A stretch of 64,000 nucleotides of DNA from Alphaproteobacteria bacterium. GTDB lineage: Bacteria > Pseudomonadota > Alphaproteobacteria > UBA8366 > Aestuariispiraceae. Below the pieces are notes generated by a model that saw only the letters and a list, made by a program, of their open reading frames with translations, did not search any database and was not told the origin of the DNA. The position numbers and the translations under genes are program-made. Shown one piece after another: positions 38,452 to 46,729 of the stretch. The stretch covers positions 248,001 to 312,000 of the forward strand of contig JANSXE010000001.1 in the NCBI GenBank assembly GCA_024743195.1, in the 5' to 3' direction. Position 1 is the stretch's first letter. Every line of letters begins with the position of its first letter.

Positions 38452-39342
38452 ATGCGGATGTCCCTACAGAGTTTTTCGGCGGGCGCGCCCGTCGACGAGA
38501 TCGTCGAGGCGATGCGGCGCGACGGCGCAGCGGTGGTGACGGAGCTGGCGAGCGACGCGGTCGTCGACGCGGTGTTGCGGGAATTGCGCCCGGCGCTCGA
38601 CCGCTCGGGCCTGGAGCAGGTGAGCGGCTTCAACGGGTCGCTCACCAACCGGTTCAACGGCATCCTGCGCGAAGCGCCGAGCGCCGCGCCGCTGCTCGAA
38701 CACGACATGGTGGTGGCGCTGGCCGACGCGCTTCTGCTGCCCTACTGCGCCACCTACCAGATCGGCAGCCTGACCGCGATCGAGATCATGCCGGGCGAGA
38801 GCGAGCAGGCGCTGCATCGCGACGATTCGCTCTATCCGGTGCAGCTCGCCGGGGTCGAGCTTCAGATCGGCGTCATGTGGGCGCTGTGCGACTTCACCGC
38901 CGAGAACGGCGCGACGCGGGTCGTCCCGGGCTCGCACCGGTTCCTGCGCTCCTGGCATCTGCCGGACGTGTCCGGCTGGGTCTCGGCGGAGATGCCCAAG
39001 GGGTCGGCGCTGTTCTATCTCGGCTCGACCTGGCACGGCGGCGGGGCGAACCGCAGCAACGCGCCGCGCGCGGGCCTGATCAACACCTATTCCCTGGGCT
39101 GGCTGCGCCAGGAGTCGAACCAGTATCTGGAGACGCCGCCCGAGGTCGCCGCCCGCTTCAGTCCGCGGCTGCGGGCGCTGCTCGGCTACACCACCCACGG
39201 CGCGGCGGAGGAGGACAGGATCGGCGTCTATCGCGGCGGCGCCTGCCCGGCGTGGCTGGACGATCCGCCGGAGCCCGCCTGGCGCGAGGACCGCGGCCAG
39301 AGCGCGACCCCCGACAGCGCCCGAGCGCAAGGCGGCGGCTGA
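38452..39342 (+). CDS. Phytanoyl-CoA dioxygenase (PhyH) family oxygenase
   Basis: About 296 aa. The PhyH metal triad is [10 protein letters not shown] (His-x-Asp) and, about 80 residues on, [11 protein letters not shown] (His); the 2-oxoglutarate-binding Arg follows near APRAGL. Bacterial PhyH proteins hydroxylate diverse small molecules such as ectoine, quinate or natural-product intermediates. Here no cluster partner identifies the substrate. The start is either 38452 or 38458; each has a purine-rich ribosome-binding site about 6 bases upstream. The last ~35 residues are charged and low complexity. It is divergent from the TauD gene across 246 bp. Confidence 0.85.
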   Translation: MRMSLQSFSAGAPVDEIVEAMRRDGAAVVTELASDAVVDAVLRELRPALDRSGLEQVSGFNGSLTNRFNGILREAPSAAPLLEHDMVVALADALLLPYCATYQIGSLTAIEIMPGESEQALHRDDSLYPVQLAGVELQIGVMWALCDFTAENGATRVVPGSHRFLRSWHLPDVSGWVSAEMPKGSALFYLGSTWHGGGANRSNAPRAGLINTYSLGWLRQESNQYLETPPEVAARFSPRLRALLGYTTHGAAEEDRIGVYRGGACPAWLDDPPEPAWREDRGQSATPDSARAQGGG

Positions 39343-39476
39343 GACGCCCCACGCCCGGGACGGCGCGGCGGCCTCGTCGATCGATCGCGCGGCGGACGCC
39401 GCTCAGGCTGCGCGACCCTGCGACAGGCCGACCGGGTCCAGGCTGACGGCCGGAACCGTCCGGCCACGGCGTCGCG

Positions 39477-40556
39477 TCAGGACGGGGTCGCGGCCATGTA
39501 GGCGGGCAGAGCGACCTCGTCGAAACAGGCGGCGGCCACCAAATTCGCCTGCTCCGCCTCGACCGCTTCGATCGCCGCCGCGACGACGCGGGGGTCCTTG
39601 TAGAGCCGCATGCAGCTTTGACAGCGGTGGGCGTAGAGCCCTTCCCAGCGAATCCCGGGATCGCGCTCGGCGGCGAGCCGCAGCAACTTCTCCGGCCCGA
39701 TATAGCGCAGCGCGAGCTTCACCAGATCCGCTTCCGCCTCCGCCACCGCCCGCCGCAAGAACCCCTCGCCTTCCGCCTGTCCGGCATGCAGTTCCGGCGT
39801 GGTGCGCATGCCCAGCCCGCAGCACGCGCCAATCACGCCGTCCGCCTGCAGGACATAGGTCTGCAAGACGCTGTCGCAGCCGCGGCACGCTTGGACGTTG
39901 GCCTCCGTGATGGCGTCGCCCGGCGGGTAGGCGGCGACCGCGGCGGGATCGACCGGCATCCACGGGCTCTCCTCGATCCGCAGGGGAACTGCGGGCCGCT
40001 CGAAGGCGGCGGCGAGGCGCGGGTCGCGCAGCAACGCCTGCTTGGTGACGCCCGCCCCGTGTCGACGCTCGACCATGGTGTGGAAGATCATGCCGATCCG
40101 GTTGCAGGCGATCATCGCATTGACCACCCGCTCGACCGGGACGAAGCGGACATGCTCGTCCCCGGTCGAGAAGTTGATCTCGTCGAGCCCTGCGTCGCGC
40201 AGCGCGCGAAGCCGCGCTTCCGCCTTGTCGACGCTCGCCGCCCAGACCGCGTTGGTGACGATCCGCGTCGGCAGCCGGCCGGCGGCGTATCGCAGACAGC
40301 GCAACAGGCTGGGCCAGCGCAGCGTCGGCTCGCCGCCGGTGAAGACGACGTTTGCGAAACCCAGCGTTACGGCCTCGTCGATGGCGGCGCGGATGGTCTC
40401 CTCCGCCAGGTGTATGCGCTGGTCGGGATTGCTGAACGTGCCGCAGTCGCGGCACGCCGCGTTGCACCGGTAGGTCGGCATGACGGAGAGCGTCTTGCCC
40501 CCGCGATGCACGCCGGGCGGGGGCGATCGGTCCGGCCCGCGCTGGAGCTCCGACAT
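39477..40556 (-). CDS. Radical SAM enzyme with C-terminal Cys-rich (SPASM-like) region
   Basis: A 359-aa radical SAM protein. The SAM/4Fe-4S motif CNAACRDC (Cys31, Cys35, Cys38) precedes the GGEP motif (FTGGEPTLRWPSLL). The C-terminal half contains ACRGCDSVLQTYVLQADGV, then ACCGLG, then a distal HRCQSCMRLYKDP, a spacing that could hold one or two auxiliary Fe-S clusters as in SPASM/twitch enzymes. Such enzymes often modify peptides. It starts 17 bp after the 213-aa orphan gene on the same strand, so the two form an operon and may be enzyme and substrate/partner. Confidence 0.9.
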   Translation of the reverse strand: MSELQRGPDRSPPPGVHRGGKTLSVMPTYRCNAACRDCGTFSNPDQRIHLAEETIRAAIDEAVTLGFANVVFTGGEPTLRWPSLLRCLRYAAGRLPTRIVTNAVWAASVDKAEARLRALRDAGLDEINFSTGDEHVRFVPVERVVNAMIACNRIGMIFHTMVERRHGAGVTKQALLRDPRLAAAFERPAVPLRIEESPWMPVDPAAVAAYPPGDAITEANVQACRGCDSVLQTYVLQADGVIGACCGLGMRTTPELHAGQAEGEGFLRRAVAEAEADLVKLALRYIGPEKLLRLAAERDPGIRWEGLYAHRCQSCMRLYKDPRVVAAAIEAVEAEQANLVAAACFDEVALPAYMAATPS

Positions 40557-40573
40557 CGGGCGCCCGTCTCGGC

Positions 40574-41215
40574 TCAGAGCTGGTTCGCGCTGCGCGCCGC
40601 CGCGGCGGCCGCCGCGATCTGATCCGCGACGGCCCGCAGTTCGGCGGCGGGCACCTGTTTCAACTGGAGCCGGCCTTCGATCTCCTCCGGCGCGAAGGGC
40701 GTGAAGTCGATCGCCGTGATGACCATGTGAATGACCGCGACCGCGATCGCCGCAATGACGACCTCGACCACGAAGACGGCGTCGACGCGCGACTGCATGT
40801 CGGTGGTCGTGAGGCCGTCGCTGCGCGTCTGAGCCCCGAGCAGCGCGTTGACGAGAGCGGGATCGCCGCTTTCCACGATCGCCTGGGCCATCTGCCGGCG
40901 CAGCTCGGTCGGTTCGAGCGCATCCGGTCCGAGTTCGTTATAGCGCTCCATCAGCGCCGCATTCTGCTTGATCGCCCAATCGCGGAAGCGGTCGTTCGAC
41001 AGCATCGAATGCACCAATCGGTTGGCCTCGCTGATGCGCACAGCGTTCTGCGGGCCGATCAGGTCGGGAAACGCCTCCACGATGACCCCGGCCGGATCGA
41101 TCGCGAAGCGGGACTGCCCTGCCTTGTCCTTGGCGAGCTGGTCGAGAAGCGCGCTGAGCGAGCGCGTGAAAGCCGGGCGAATGAGCTTGAGTTGGGTGGG
41201 TTTGCTGGACGCCAT
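40574..41215 (-). CDS. Orphan 213-aa protein with a C-terminal membrane segment, paired with radical SAM enzyme
   Basis: I do not recognise the family. Residues 1-145 are soluble and helical: SLSALLDQLAKDKAGQSRF, then AVRISEANRLVHSMLSNDRF, then ELRRQMAQAIVESGDPALVNA. A strongly hydrophobic segment spans about 146-169 (VFVVEVVIAAIAVAVIHMVI). The short tail contains FTPFAPEEIEGRL and an Ala-rich end. There are no Cys residues, which argues against a thioether substrate, but other radical SAM peptide chemistry remains possible. AGGGGGA lies ~9 bases upstream of the ATG. It is the first gene of a two-gene operon. Confidence 0.8.
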   Translation of the reverse strand: MASSKPTQLKLIRPAFTRSLSALLDQLAKDKAGQSRFAIDPAGVIVEAFPDLIGPQNAVRISEANRLVHSMLSNDRFRDWAIKQNAALMERYNELGPDALEPTELRRQMAQAIVESGDPALVNALLGAQTRSDGLTTTDMQSRVDAVFVVEVVIAAIAVAVIHMVITAIDFTPFAPEEIEGRLQLKQVPAAELRAVADQIAAAAAAARSANQL

Positions 41216-41367
41216 GACGAGATCCCCCTCTTCTCGGGCGCGCCGCCGACGGCGCCGCGATGCGGATCATCCTACCATCAATCTCCGATAGGCGCCTCGG
41301 TCAATTCTACGACCGTTTTATGAAAGGGACGGTATGGCCTCCCAGGCCGCGGGCGGGCTTGGCCGGG

Positions 41368-42276
41368 TCAGGCGGGCTTCACCCGGCGCACGCTGACTTC
41401 GACCGTCATCCCGGCGCCGGCGTCGGGCGGGCCGAAGAAGCTGCCTTCGATCGGCTTCACCTGCTCGGGCGTGCGCCCGGAGCCGATGCGGATCAGGTTG
41501 CTGCCGCCGTGCCGGCCGTTGGTCGGATCGAACTCGGTCCAGCCGGAGCCGGGCAGATAGATCTGGCACCAGGCGTGGGTCGTGCCGGCGCCGACGACGC
41601 CGGTCCCGTTCGCCTCGCCGCCGGACCATTGCGGGTCGTCCAGCGCCGGGTCGTAGAGATAGCCGGTGACGAAGCGCGCCGCCATGCCGAGCGAGCGCGC
41701 CGCCTCCATCATCAGGAGCGCAAAATCGCGGCAGGAGCCGCTGGCCAGGCGCAGCGTCTCGTCGGCCGTCTGGACGCCATGCTCCTCGCGGCGGATATAG
41801 TCGAAATCGCGCTTGATGGCGGCGTTCATCGCCATCAGCCCTTCGGCCGTGTCCATCCGGCCGGTCTCGTCCAGGTAGCTGCGCGCCCAGGTGGCCACCC
41901 GTTTCTGCGGATCGCCGGTGTGGCGCATCATGTCGGCGAGCAGGTCCGGCTGCTCCTCCGGCGCATAGACGAAGGGCGTGGTGCGGGCGTAGTCCTCGAT
42001 CCGGAATTCCGGATTCTCCAGCCCGTAATGGTCGATGGTGATCTCGCTCTCGAAGCGCAGCCTGTCGCTTTCGGCCCCGAAGCTGGCGATCGCGACCGAA
42101 TTCCCGAAGGGATCGTGCAGCCAGCGCAGCCGGGCCTTCGGCGTGATGGTCAGGCCGGAGGCGACCAGCCGCAGATCGTGGCTGTCCCGCGGCCGGAACA
42201 GCAGGCGATGCTCCGCGAACCGCACCGGAACCCGATAGCGGTACTCGGTGACATGTGTGATCGACAGACGCGCCAT
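41368..42276 (-). CDS. Transglutaminase-like cysteine protease family protein (second copy)
   Basis: A 302-aa protein: N-terminal beta domain (MARLSITHVTEYRYRVPVRF, the usual bacterial transglutaminase N-region) and a papain-like core with catalytic Cys in ASGSCRDFALLMMEA, His in GTTHAWCQIYLPG and Asp in FDPTNGRHGGS. Length and layout match bacterial transglutaminase-like proteins whose natural role is peptidase or amidohydrolase rather than crosslinking. It begins 25 bp after the other transglutaminase-like gene. The pair is the distal part of the DgcN-DgcA operon. Confidence 0.9.
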   Translation of the reverse strand: MARLSITHVTEYRYRVPVRFAEHRLLFRPRDSHDLRLVASGLTITPKARLRWLHDPFGNSVAIASFGAESDRLRFESEITIDHYGLENPEFRIEDYARTTPFVYAPEEQPDLLADMMRHTGDPQKRVATWARSYLDETGRMDTAEGLMAMNAAIKRDFDYIRREEHGVQTADETLRLASGSCRDFALLMMEAARSLGMAARFVTGYLYDPALDDPQWSGGEANGTGVVGAGTTHAWCQIYLPGSGWTEFDPTNGRHGGSNLIRIGSGRTPEQVKPIEGSFFGPPDAGAGMTVEVSVRRVKPA

Positions 42277-42301
42277 CTTCCCACCCGCCGCGCCCCCGCC
42301 C

Positions 42302-43141
42302 TCAGGCGGAGGAGACGGCCCGGTCCCTCCATTCTTTCGGCGCGCTTTCGCTCTCCGCGTCGCCCGCGTCGGCGTAGACGTCCATGTGCGTCATCATCGC
42401 CGGCCCGAAGATCGACGCGAAGCTGACGTCGGCGGCGTCGCGCCCCGTTCCGATGCGCACCAGCCCGCCGGGCGAGGCTTGGCGCGTCGGGTCGAAGAGA
42501 TACCACCGGTCGCCGAGGCGGGCCTCGAAAACCGCATGGAAATCGCGCGGCCAGAGATCGTAGGCGTAAGCGCTGACGAAACGCGCCGGGATGTTCAGCG
42601 CCCGGCAGAAGGCGATCCCCAGATGCGCGAAGTCCCGACAGACGCCCGCACGGGAGGTGGCGATGTCGAAGGCGCTGGTCAAGGGCGTGGTCATCCCGAC
42701 CAGATAGTCGACATTGCGGTGGATCCAGTCGGCGACCGCGGCCGGCTGGGCATGGGTGCGCGGCAGGGTCCCGAACTCCCGGTAGGCGAGCCGCATCAGC
42801 AGATCGGACTGGCAATAGCGGCTGGGCGTCACATAGGCGAAATCCGCGAGCGACAGATGGGCCGGCGGATCGGCGAACACGCCCGCCGGATCGCACACCT
42901 GGGGGGCGATCTCGACGGTCGCGTGATAGCGCACGCTGAGATGCGGCGCGCCGGTGTCGATCCGGTGATAGCGCGCGCCGGTCGCCGGGTCGGTGTAGTG
43001 GTCGATTGGGAGTTCCGGGGCGGTGCTGAAATCCTCATACAACACCGTCTGTCCCGGCAAGTGGGCCGCCGTGACGTTGAAGACGAAGACGGACGGGCTG
43101 GGCACCGCGTATTCCAGCGTGCAGCCGACATGGTATTTCAC
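42302..43141 (-). CDS. Transglutaminase-like cysteine protease family protein (first copy)
   Basis: A 279-aa member starting at GTG, with AAGGAGA about 8 bases upstream. The catalytic Cys is in SRAGVCRDFAHLGIAFCRAL, the His in FHAVFEARLGDRWY and the Asp in FDPTRQASPGG. The sequence differs from its neighbour, so the two are paralogues of distinct subgroups rather than a recent duplication. The role is unknown. Clustering with D-glutamate genes suggests processing of peptides or amides that contain D-Glu, which is inference. Confidence 0.88.
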   Translation of the reverse strand: MKYHVGCTLEYAVPSPSVFVFNVTAAHLPGQTVLYEDFSTAPELPIDHYTDPATGARYHRIDTGAPHLSVRYHATVEIAPQVCDPAGVFADPPAHLSLADFAYVTPSRYCQSDLLMRLAYREFGTLPRTHAQPAAVADWIHRNVDYLVGMTTPLTSAFDIATSRAGVCRDFAHLGIAFCRALNIPARFVSAYAYDLWPRDFHAVFEARLGDRWYLFDPTRQASPGGLVRIGTGRDAADVSFASIFGPAMMTHMDVYADAGDAESESAPKEWRDRAVSSA

Positions 43142-43172
43142 CGGCCGCTCTCCTTCCCGTCCCCTGCGGTCT

Positions 43173-44156
43173 TCACCCCCAGAGCGCCGGCTCGGGCGGG
43201 TGGATGGCGCTTCCCTCGAAGCGCAGACCCGGTTCGCGATCCTGCGCCAACAGCAGCGGGCCGTCCAGGTCCACGACCTTGGCGCCCTGCGCGACGAGCA
43301 GCCCCGGCGCCATGGCGAGCGAGGTCGCCAGCATGCAGCCGACCATGATCTCCATGCCCGCCGCCTCGGCCATGGCCTTGAGCGCCAGCGCCTCGGTCAC
43401 GCCGCCGGTCTTGTCCAGCTTGATGTTGATCATGTCGTAGCGGCCCACCAGGCTCTCGAATCCCTCGCGGCTGTGCGCGCTTTCGTCGGCGCAGAGCGGG
43501 ACCGGATGGGCGAGATCCGCCAACGCCTTGTCGTGCGCCGCGGGCAGCGGCTGCTCGATCATCTCGACGCCAAGGGCGGCCAGCCGCTCCGAATAGGGCT
43601 CCACCATCTCCGGCGTCCAGCCCTCGTTGGCGTCGACGATCAGGCGGGTCCTCGGCGCGGCCTCCTTGACCGCGGCGACACGCTCCAGATCCCCCTCGCC
43701 GGTCAGCTTTAATTTAAAGAGCGGGCGATCGGCCTGCGCGCGCGCCTTCTCCGCCATCTTCTCCGGCGTATCGAGGCTGAGCGTGTAGGCGGTCGTCACC
43801 GCCTGCGGCGCCGCGGACAGCCCCAGGATGGACCAGGCCGGCCGGCCGCTGCGCTTGGCCTCCAGATCGACCAGCGCACAGTCGAGCGCGTTGCGCGCCG
43901 CGCCCGCCGCCATCAGGTCCTGCAGGTCGAGGCGGTCCAGCCCGCCCTCGATCTCGGCGCGCACGCCTTCGATCTGCAGGCGGACGCTGTCGACGCTTTC
44001 GCCGTAATGGGCGTAGGGCACGCACTCGCCGCGTCCGACCGCCTCGCCGTCGGTCAGCGTCGCCACCACCACATCGGCCGCGGTCTTGGAGCCGCGCGAG
44101 ATGGTGAAGGTCCCGGCGATCGGCCAGGATTGCGCCTCGACGGACAGATCGATCAT
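43173..44156 (-). CDS. dgcA: Enolase-superfamily racemase/epimerase (N-acetyl-D-Glu racemase DgcA type)
   Basis: A 327-aa enolase-superfamily enzyme of the Ala-Glu epimerase/DgcA branch. Catalytic Lys region is PLFKLKLTG; metal ligands are in LIVDANEGWTP, MIEQPLP and LCADESAHSREG; the second Lys is in DMINIKLDKTGGV. It sits 13 bp after the DUF1611/DgcN gene. That pairing is reported for the D-Glu route, in which DgcN acetylates D-Glu and DgcA racemises N-acetyl-D-Glu. A plain dipeptide epimerase acting on murein peptides is the alternative. The start MIDLSVEA is preferred to longer upstream readings. Confidence 0.85.
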   Translation of the reverse strand: MIDLSVEAQSWPIAGTFTISRGSKTAADVVVATLTDGEAVGRGECVPYAHYGESVDSVRLQIEGVRAEIEGGLDRLDLQDLMAAGAARNALDCALVDLEAKRSGRPAWSILGLSAAPQAVTTAYTLSLDTPEKMAEKARAQADRPLFKLKLTGEGDLERVAAVKEAAPRTRLIVDANEGWTPEMVEPYSERLAALGVEMIEQPLPAAHDKALADLAHPVPLCADESAHSREGFESLVGRYDMINIKLDKTGGVTEALALKAMAEAAGMEIMVGCMLATSLAMAPGLLVAQGAKVVDLDGPLLLAQDREPGLRFEGSAIHPPEPALWG

Positions 44157-44169
44157 CGGATCTTCGTCC

Positions 44170-45165
44170 TCACAGTGCGTCCACCAGTCGGCCCGCCCCC
44201 TGGCGGAAGGCGTCGACCGTCGGCAGACCGGTCTCCTTCTCAATCTCAGCCAGCACCGCGTCCTGACGGTCGGCCGACAGCTTGGAGGTGTTGACGGAGA
44301 CGCCGATCACGCGGGCCGCCGGATTGACCATGCGGGCCATCTCCTCGTTGACGCGGATGCAGTGGGCGAGATCCGGCAGCGGGAAGTCGGGCAGGCCGCG
44401 CAGATGGGTCCGCGTCGGCTCGTGGCACAGCACCAGCGCATCCGCCTGCGCGCCGTGCAGCAACCCCAGGCTGACGCCCGCGAAGCTGGCGTGGAACAGC
44501 GAACCCTGCCCTTCCACCACGTCCCAGTGATCTTCGTCGTTCGCGGGACACAGCCATTCCGTCGCGCCGGAGATGAAGTCCGCGATCACGGCGTCGACCG
44601 AGACGCCGCCGCCGGCGATGAAGATGCCGGTCTGGCCGGTGGCGCGGAAGCTCGCCTTCATGCCGCGCTCCTGCATCGTCTTATGGATCGCGAGCGAGGT
44701 GAACATCTTGCCGACCGAGCAGTCGGTGCCGACGGTGAGGAGCCGCTTGCCCGGTCGCCGGGAGCCCTTGGCGACCTCGAAATCCTGGGTCGGGTGGCGC
44801 ACGTCGAACAGGCGCCGGCCATGCTCGCGCGCGAGGCTCGCCAGCGTGTCGATGTCGGCCAGCTTGTTGTGCAGGCCGGACGCGATGTCGTAGCCCATGA
44901 CCAGCGCCGTCTCCAGCGAATCGCGCCAGTTCTGCGGGATCACGCCGCCGCGGTTCGCCACGCCCACGACCAGCGTCTTGCAGCCGGCGGCGAGGCCCTC
45001 CTCCAGCGTCATGTCCGGCAGGCCCAGATCCGCCCTGCAACCCTCCAGGCGCAACTGGCCCTTGCACCAGTCGGGGCGCCATTTGGCGACGCCGTCGGCC
45101 ACCTTGGCCGCCAGATCGTCCGGCGCGTCGCCCAGGAACATGAGATAGGGATTGCGGATGTCCAT
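44170..45165 (-). CDS. dgcN: DUF1611 N-acetyltransferase (DgcN type)
   Basis: A 331-aa DUF1611 protein. The P-loop-like VGTDCSVGKMFTSLAIHKTM and FRATGQTGIFIAGGGVSVDA are the family hallmarks, with an N-terminal Rossmann-like half (GCKTLVVGVANRGGVIP). Family members were first known only as DUF1611; DgcN was later shown to N-acetylate D-glutamate using acetyl-CoA. AGAGG lies ~10 bases before the ATG. It is the first gene of a four-gene minus-strand operon: dgcN, dgcA and two transglutaminase-like genes. Confidence 0.85.
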   Translation of the reverse strand: MDIRNPYLMFLGDAPDDLAAKVADGVAKWRPDWCKGQLRLEGCRADLGLPDMTLEEGLAAGCKTLVVGVANRGGVIPQNWRDSLETALVMGYDIASGLHNKLADIDTLASLAREHGRRLFDVRHPTQDFEVAKGSRRPGKRLLTVGTDCSVGKMFTSLAIHKTMQERGMKASFRATGQTGIFIAGGGVSVDAVIADFISGATEWLCPANDEDHWDVVEGQGSLFHASFAGVSLGLLHGAQADALVLCHEPTRTHLRGLPDFPLPDLAHCIRVNEEMARMVNPAARVIGVSVNTSKLSADRQDAVLAEIEKETGLPTVDAFRQGAGRLVDAL

Positions 45166-45310
45166 GATCGGGGACCTCTCGAAAGCGGATCATAGGAGGT
45201 GATTGCGATTGCGCGCGGACTATACAGAGAGCGCCCCGCCCGCGTCACGGGGATTCCCTGGGGCCAGCGCCGCCGCTTTCGCTGGCCCAGAATCGCGCTA
45301 TCGTCCGATC

Positions 45311-46729
45311 ATGACGCTGGTCTATCCGGAACGCTTCAGTCAGGCGCGGCTCGCCGCGGCCGTGGCGCTCACGCGCTTCGGCTATGGCGCGCGGCCGGGC
45401 GAAATCGACAGGGTCGCCGGCGATCCGGCCGGCTGGCTGCTCGCCCAACTGGAGGACGATTCCGAACCGACGGAGCTGGCGGGCCTGCCGCAGAGCCCGA
45501 CCATCCTGGCCAACAGCGCGCGCGCCGAGGCCGCCGGCGGGGAGACGCTGCGCCGCCATCGCCAGCGGACGCTGGCAGCCCAGCATCGCGAGGCCGGCCT
45601 GCACATCCTGCCGGCGATCCAGGGCCGCAATCCCTACCGCGAGCGACTGGTGCGCTTCTGGGCGGAGTTCTTCGGGATCGGGCTGGCCGACCCGGTCGCC
45701 GCGCCCTACGCCCACGTCTTCGAGCGCGAGGTGATCCGCCCCAATCTGATGCGCCGCTACTATGACATGCTGCTGGCGGCGCTTCGGCATCCGGCGATGC
45801 TGCTGAAGACGAACAACGTCGCCTCCTTCGCCAAGCGCTCCCCCGCCGGCCGCGACAGACAGGAGAATCTGGCGACCGACCTGGCGCGGTTGGTGCTGGA
45901 GGACTATACGCTTGGCCCCGGCGGCGTCGCGGGCGCGACGTGGCGCGGGCCGGATCTGCTGGCGCTGGCGCAGATGTTTACCGGCTGGACCCTGGTGGGC
46001 GCCGAGGCCGGGCCGGAGACCGCCGCCACCGTGCGCCGCGCGCCGGGATTGCCCGCAACCTTCCGCTTCGACGAGCGGCTTCACGCGGAGGGAAGCAAGT
46101 ACTTCCTGGGCCGCAACTACCCGGCCGCCGGCGTGCTGGAGGCGGAGGCGGCGCTCGACACGCTGTGCCGCACGCCCGCCGTCGCCCGGCGGCTGGCGAC
46201 GCTGATGGCTCGTTGGTTCGTCGCCGACGATCCGCCGGACGTCGTGGTCGAGGATCTGGTCGACGGCTACGCGCAGTTCGGCGGCAGCCTGGGCGGGATG
46301 GCGACGGCCCTGGCGACCTCGCTCCCCGCCTTCGAGCCCGGCCTGCGAAAGCTCAAACGGCCGGACGATCTGGTGATCTCGATCTATCGCTGCTTCGATC
46401 TCGATCCGGGGGACGGGACGCAGGTTGTGGACGCGATCGCGGCCCTCGGCCTCGGCCCGAAGGACTACGCCGCGCCCAACGCCGTCGCAACCTCGGCCAA
46501 TCATTGGCTGGAGCCGACCCGCTTCGCCGACCGCTTGGATTGGGCGGCGGCGGCCGCGGTGCGCGCGCGGCAGGATGCGGCCGCCGGGCCGGAGACCGGC
46601 GTGCGCCTGGGCTTCGAGCTGCTGGGCCCGACGCTGTCCGAGCAGACCTTCCGGCGTCTCGCCGTCGCGCTGGATGCGGGAGAGAGCGCGGCCCTGCTCG
46701 TCCTCTCGCCGGAGTTCCAGACGCGATGA
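45311..46729 (+). CDS. DUF1800 family protein
   Basis: A 472-aa DUF1800 protein. The family opening AVALTRFGYGARPGEIDRV, the block LVRFWAEFFGIG, ENLATDLARLVLEDYTLGPG and LALAQMFTGWTL, and EGSKYFLGRNYPAAGVLEAE are recognisable. No signal peptide is evident. DUF1800 proteins nearly always pair with a DUF1501 gene, as here (ATGA overlap), but the biochemical role is unproven; export or secretion of a protein complex has been suggested in some bacteria. It is divergent from dgcN. Confidence 0.9.
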   Translation: MTLVYPERFSQARLAAAVALTRFGYGARPGEIDRVAGDPAGWLLAQLEDDSEPTELAGLPQSPTILANSARAEAAGGETLRRHRQRTLAAQHREAGLHILPAIQGRNPYRERLVRFWAEFFGIGLADPVAAPYAHVFEREVIRPNLMRRYYDMLLAALRHPAMLLKTNNVASFAKRSPAGRDRQENLATDLARLVLEDYTLGPGGVAGATWRGPDLLALAQMFTGWTLVGAEAGPETAATVRRAPGLPATFRFDERLHAEGSKYFLGRNYPAAGVLEAEAALDTLCRTPAVARRLATLMARWFVADDPPDVVVEDLVDGYAQFGGSLGGMATALATSLPAFEPGLRKLKRPDDLVISIYRCFDLDPGDGTQVVDAIAALGLGPKDYAAPNAVATSANHWLEPTRFADRLDWAAAAAVRARQDAAAGPETGVRLGFELLGPTLSEQTFRRLAVALDAGESAALLVLSPEFQTR

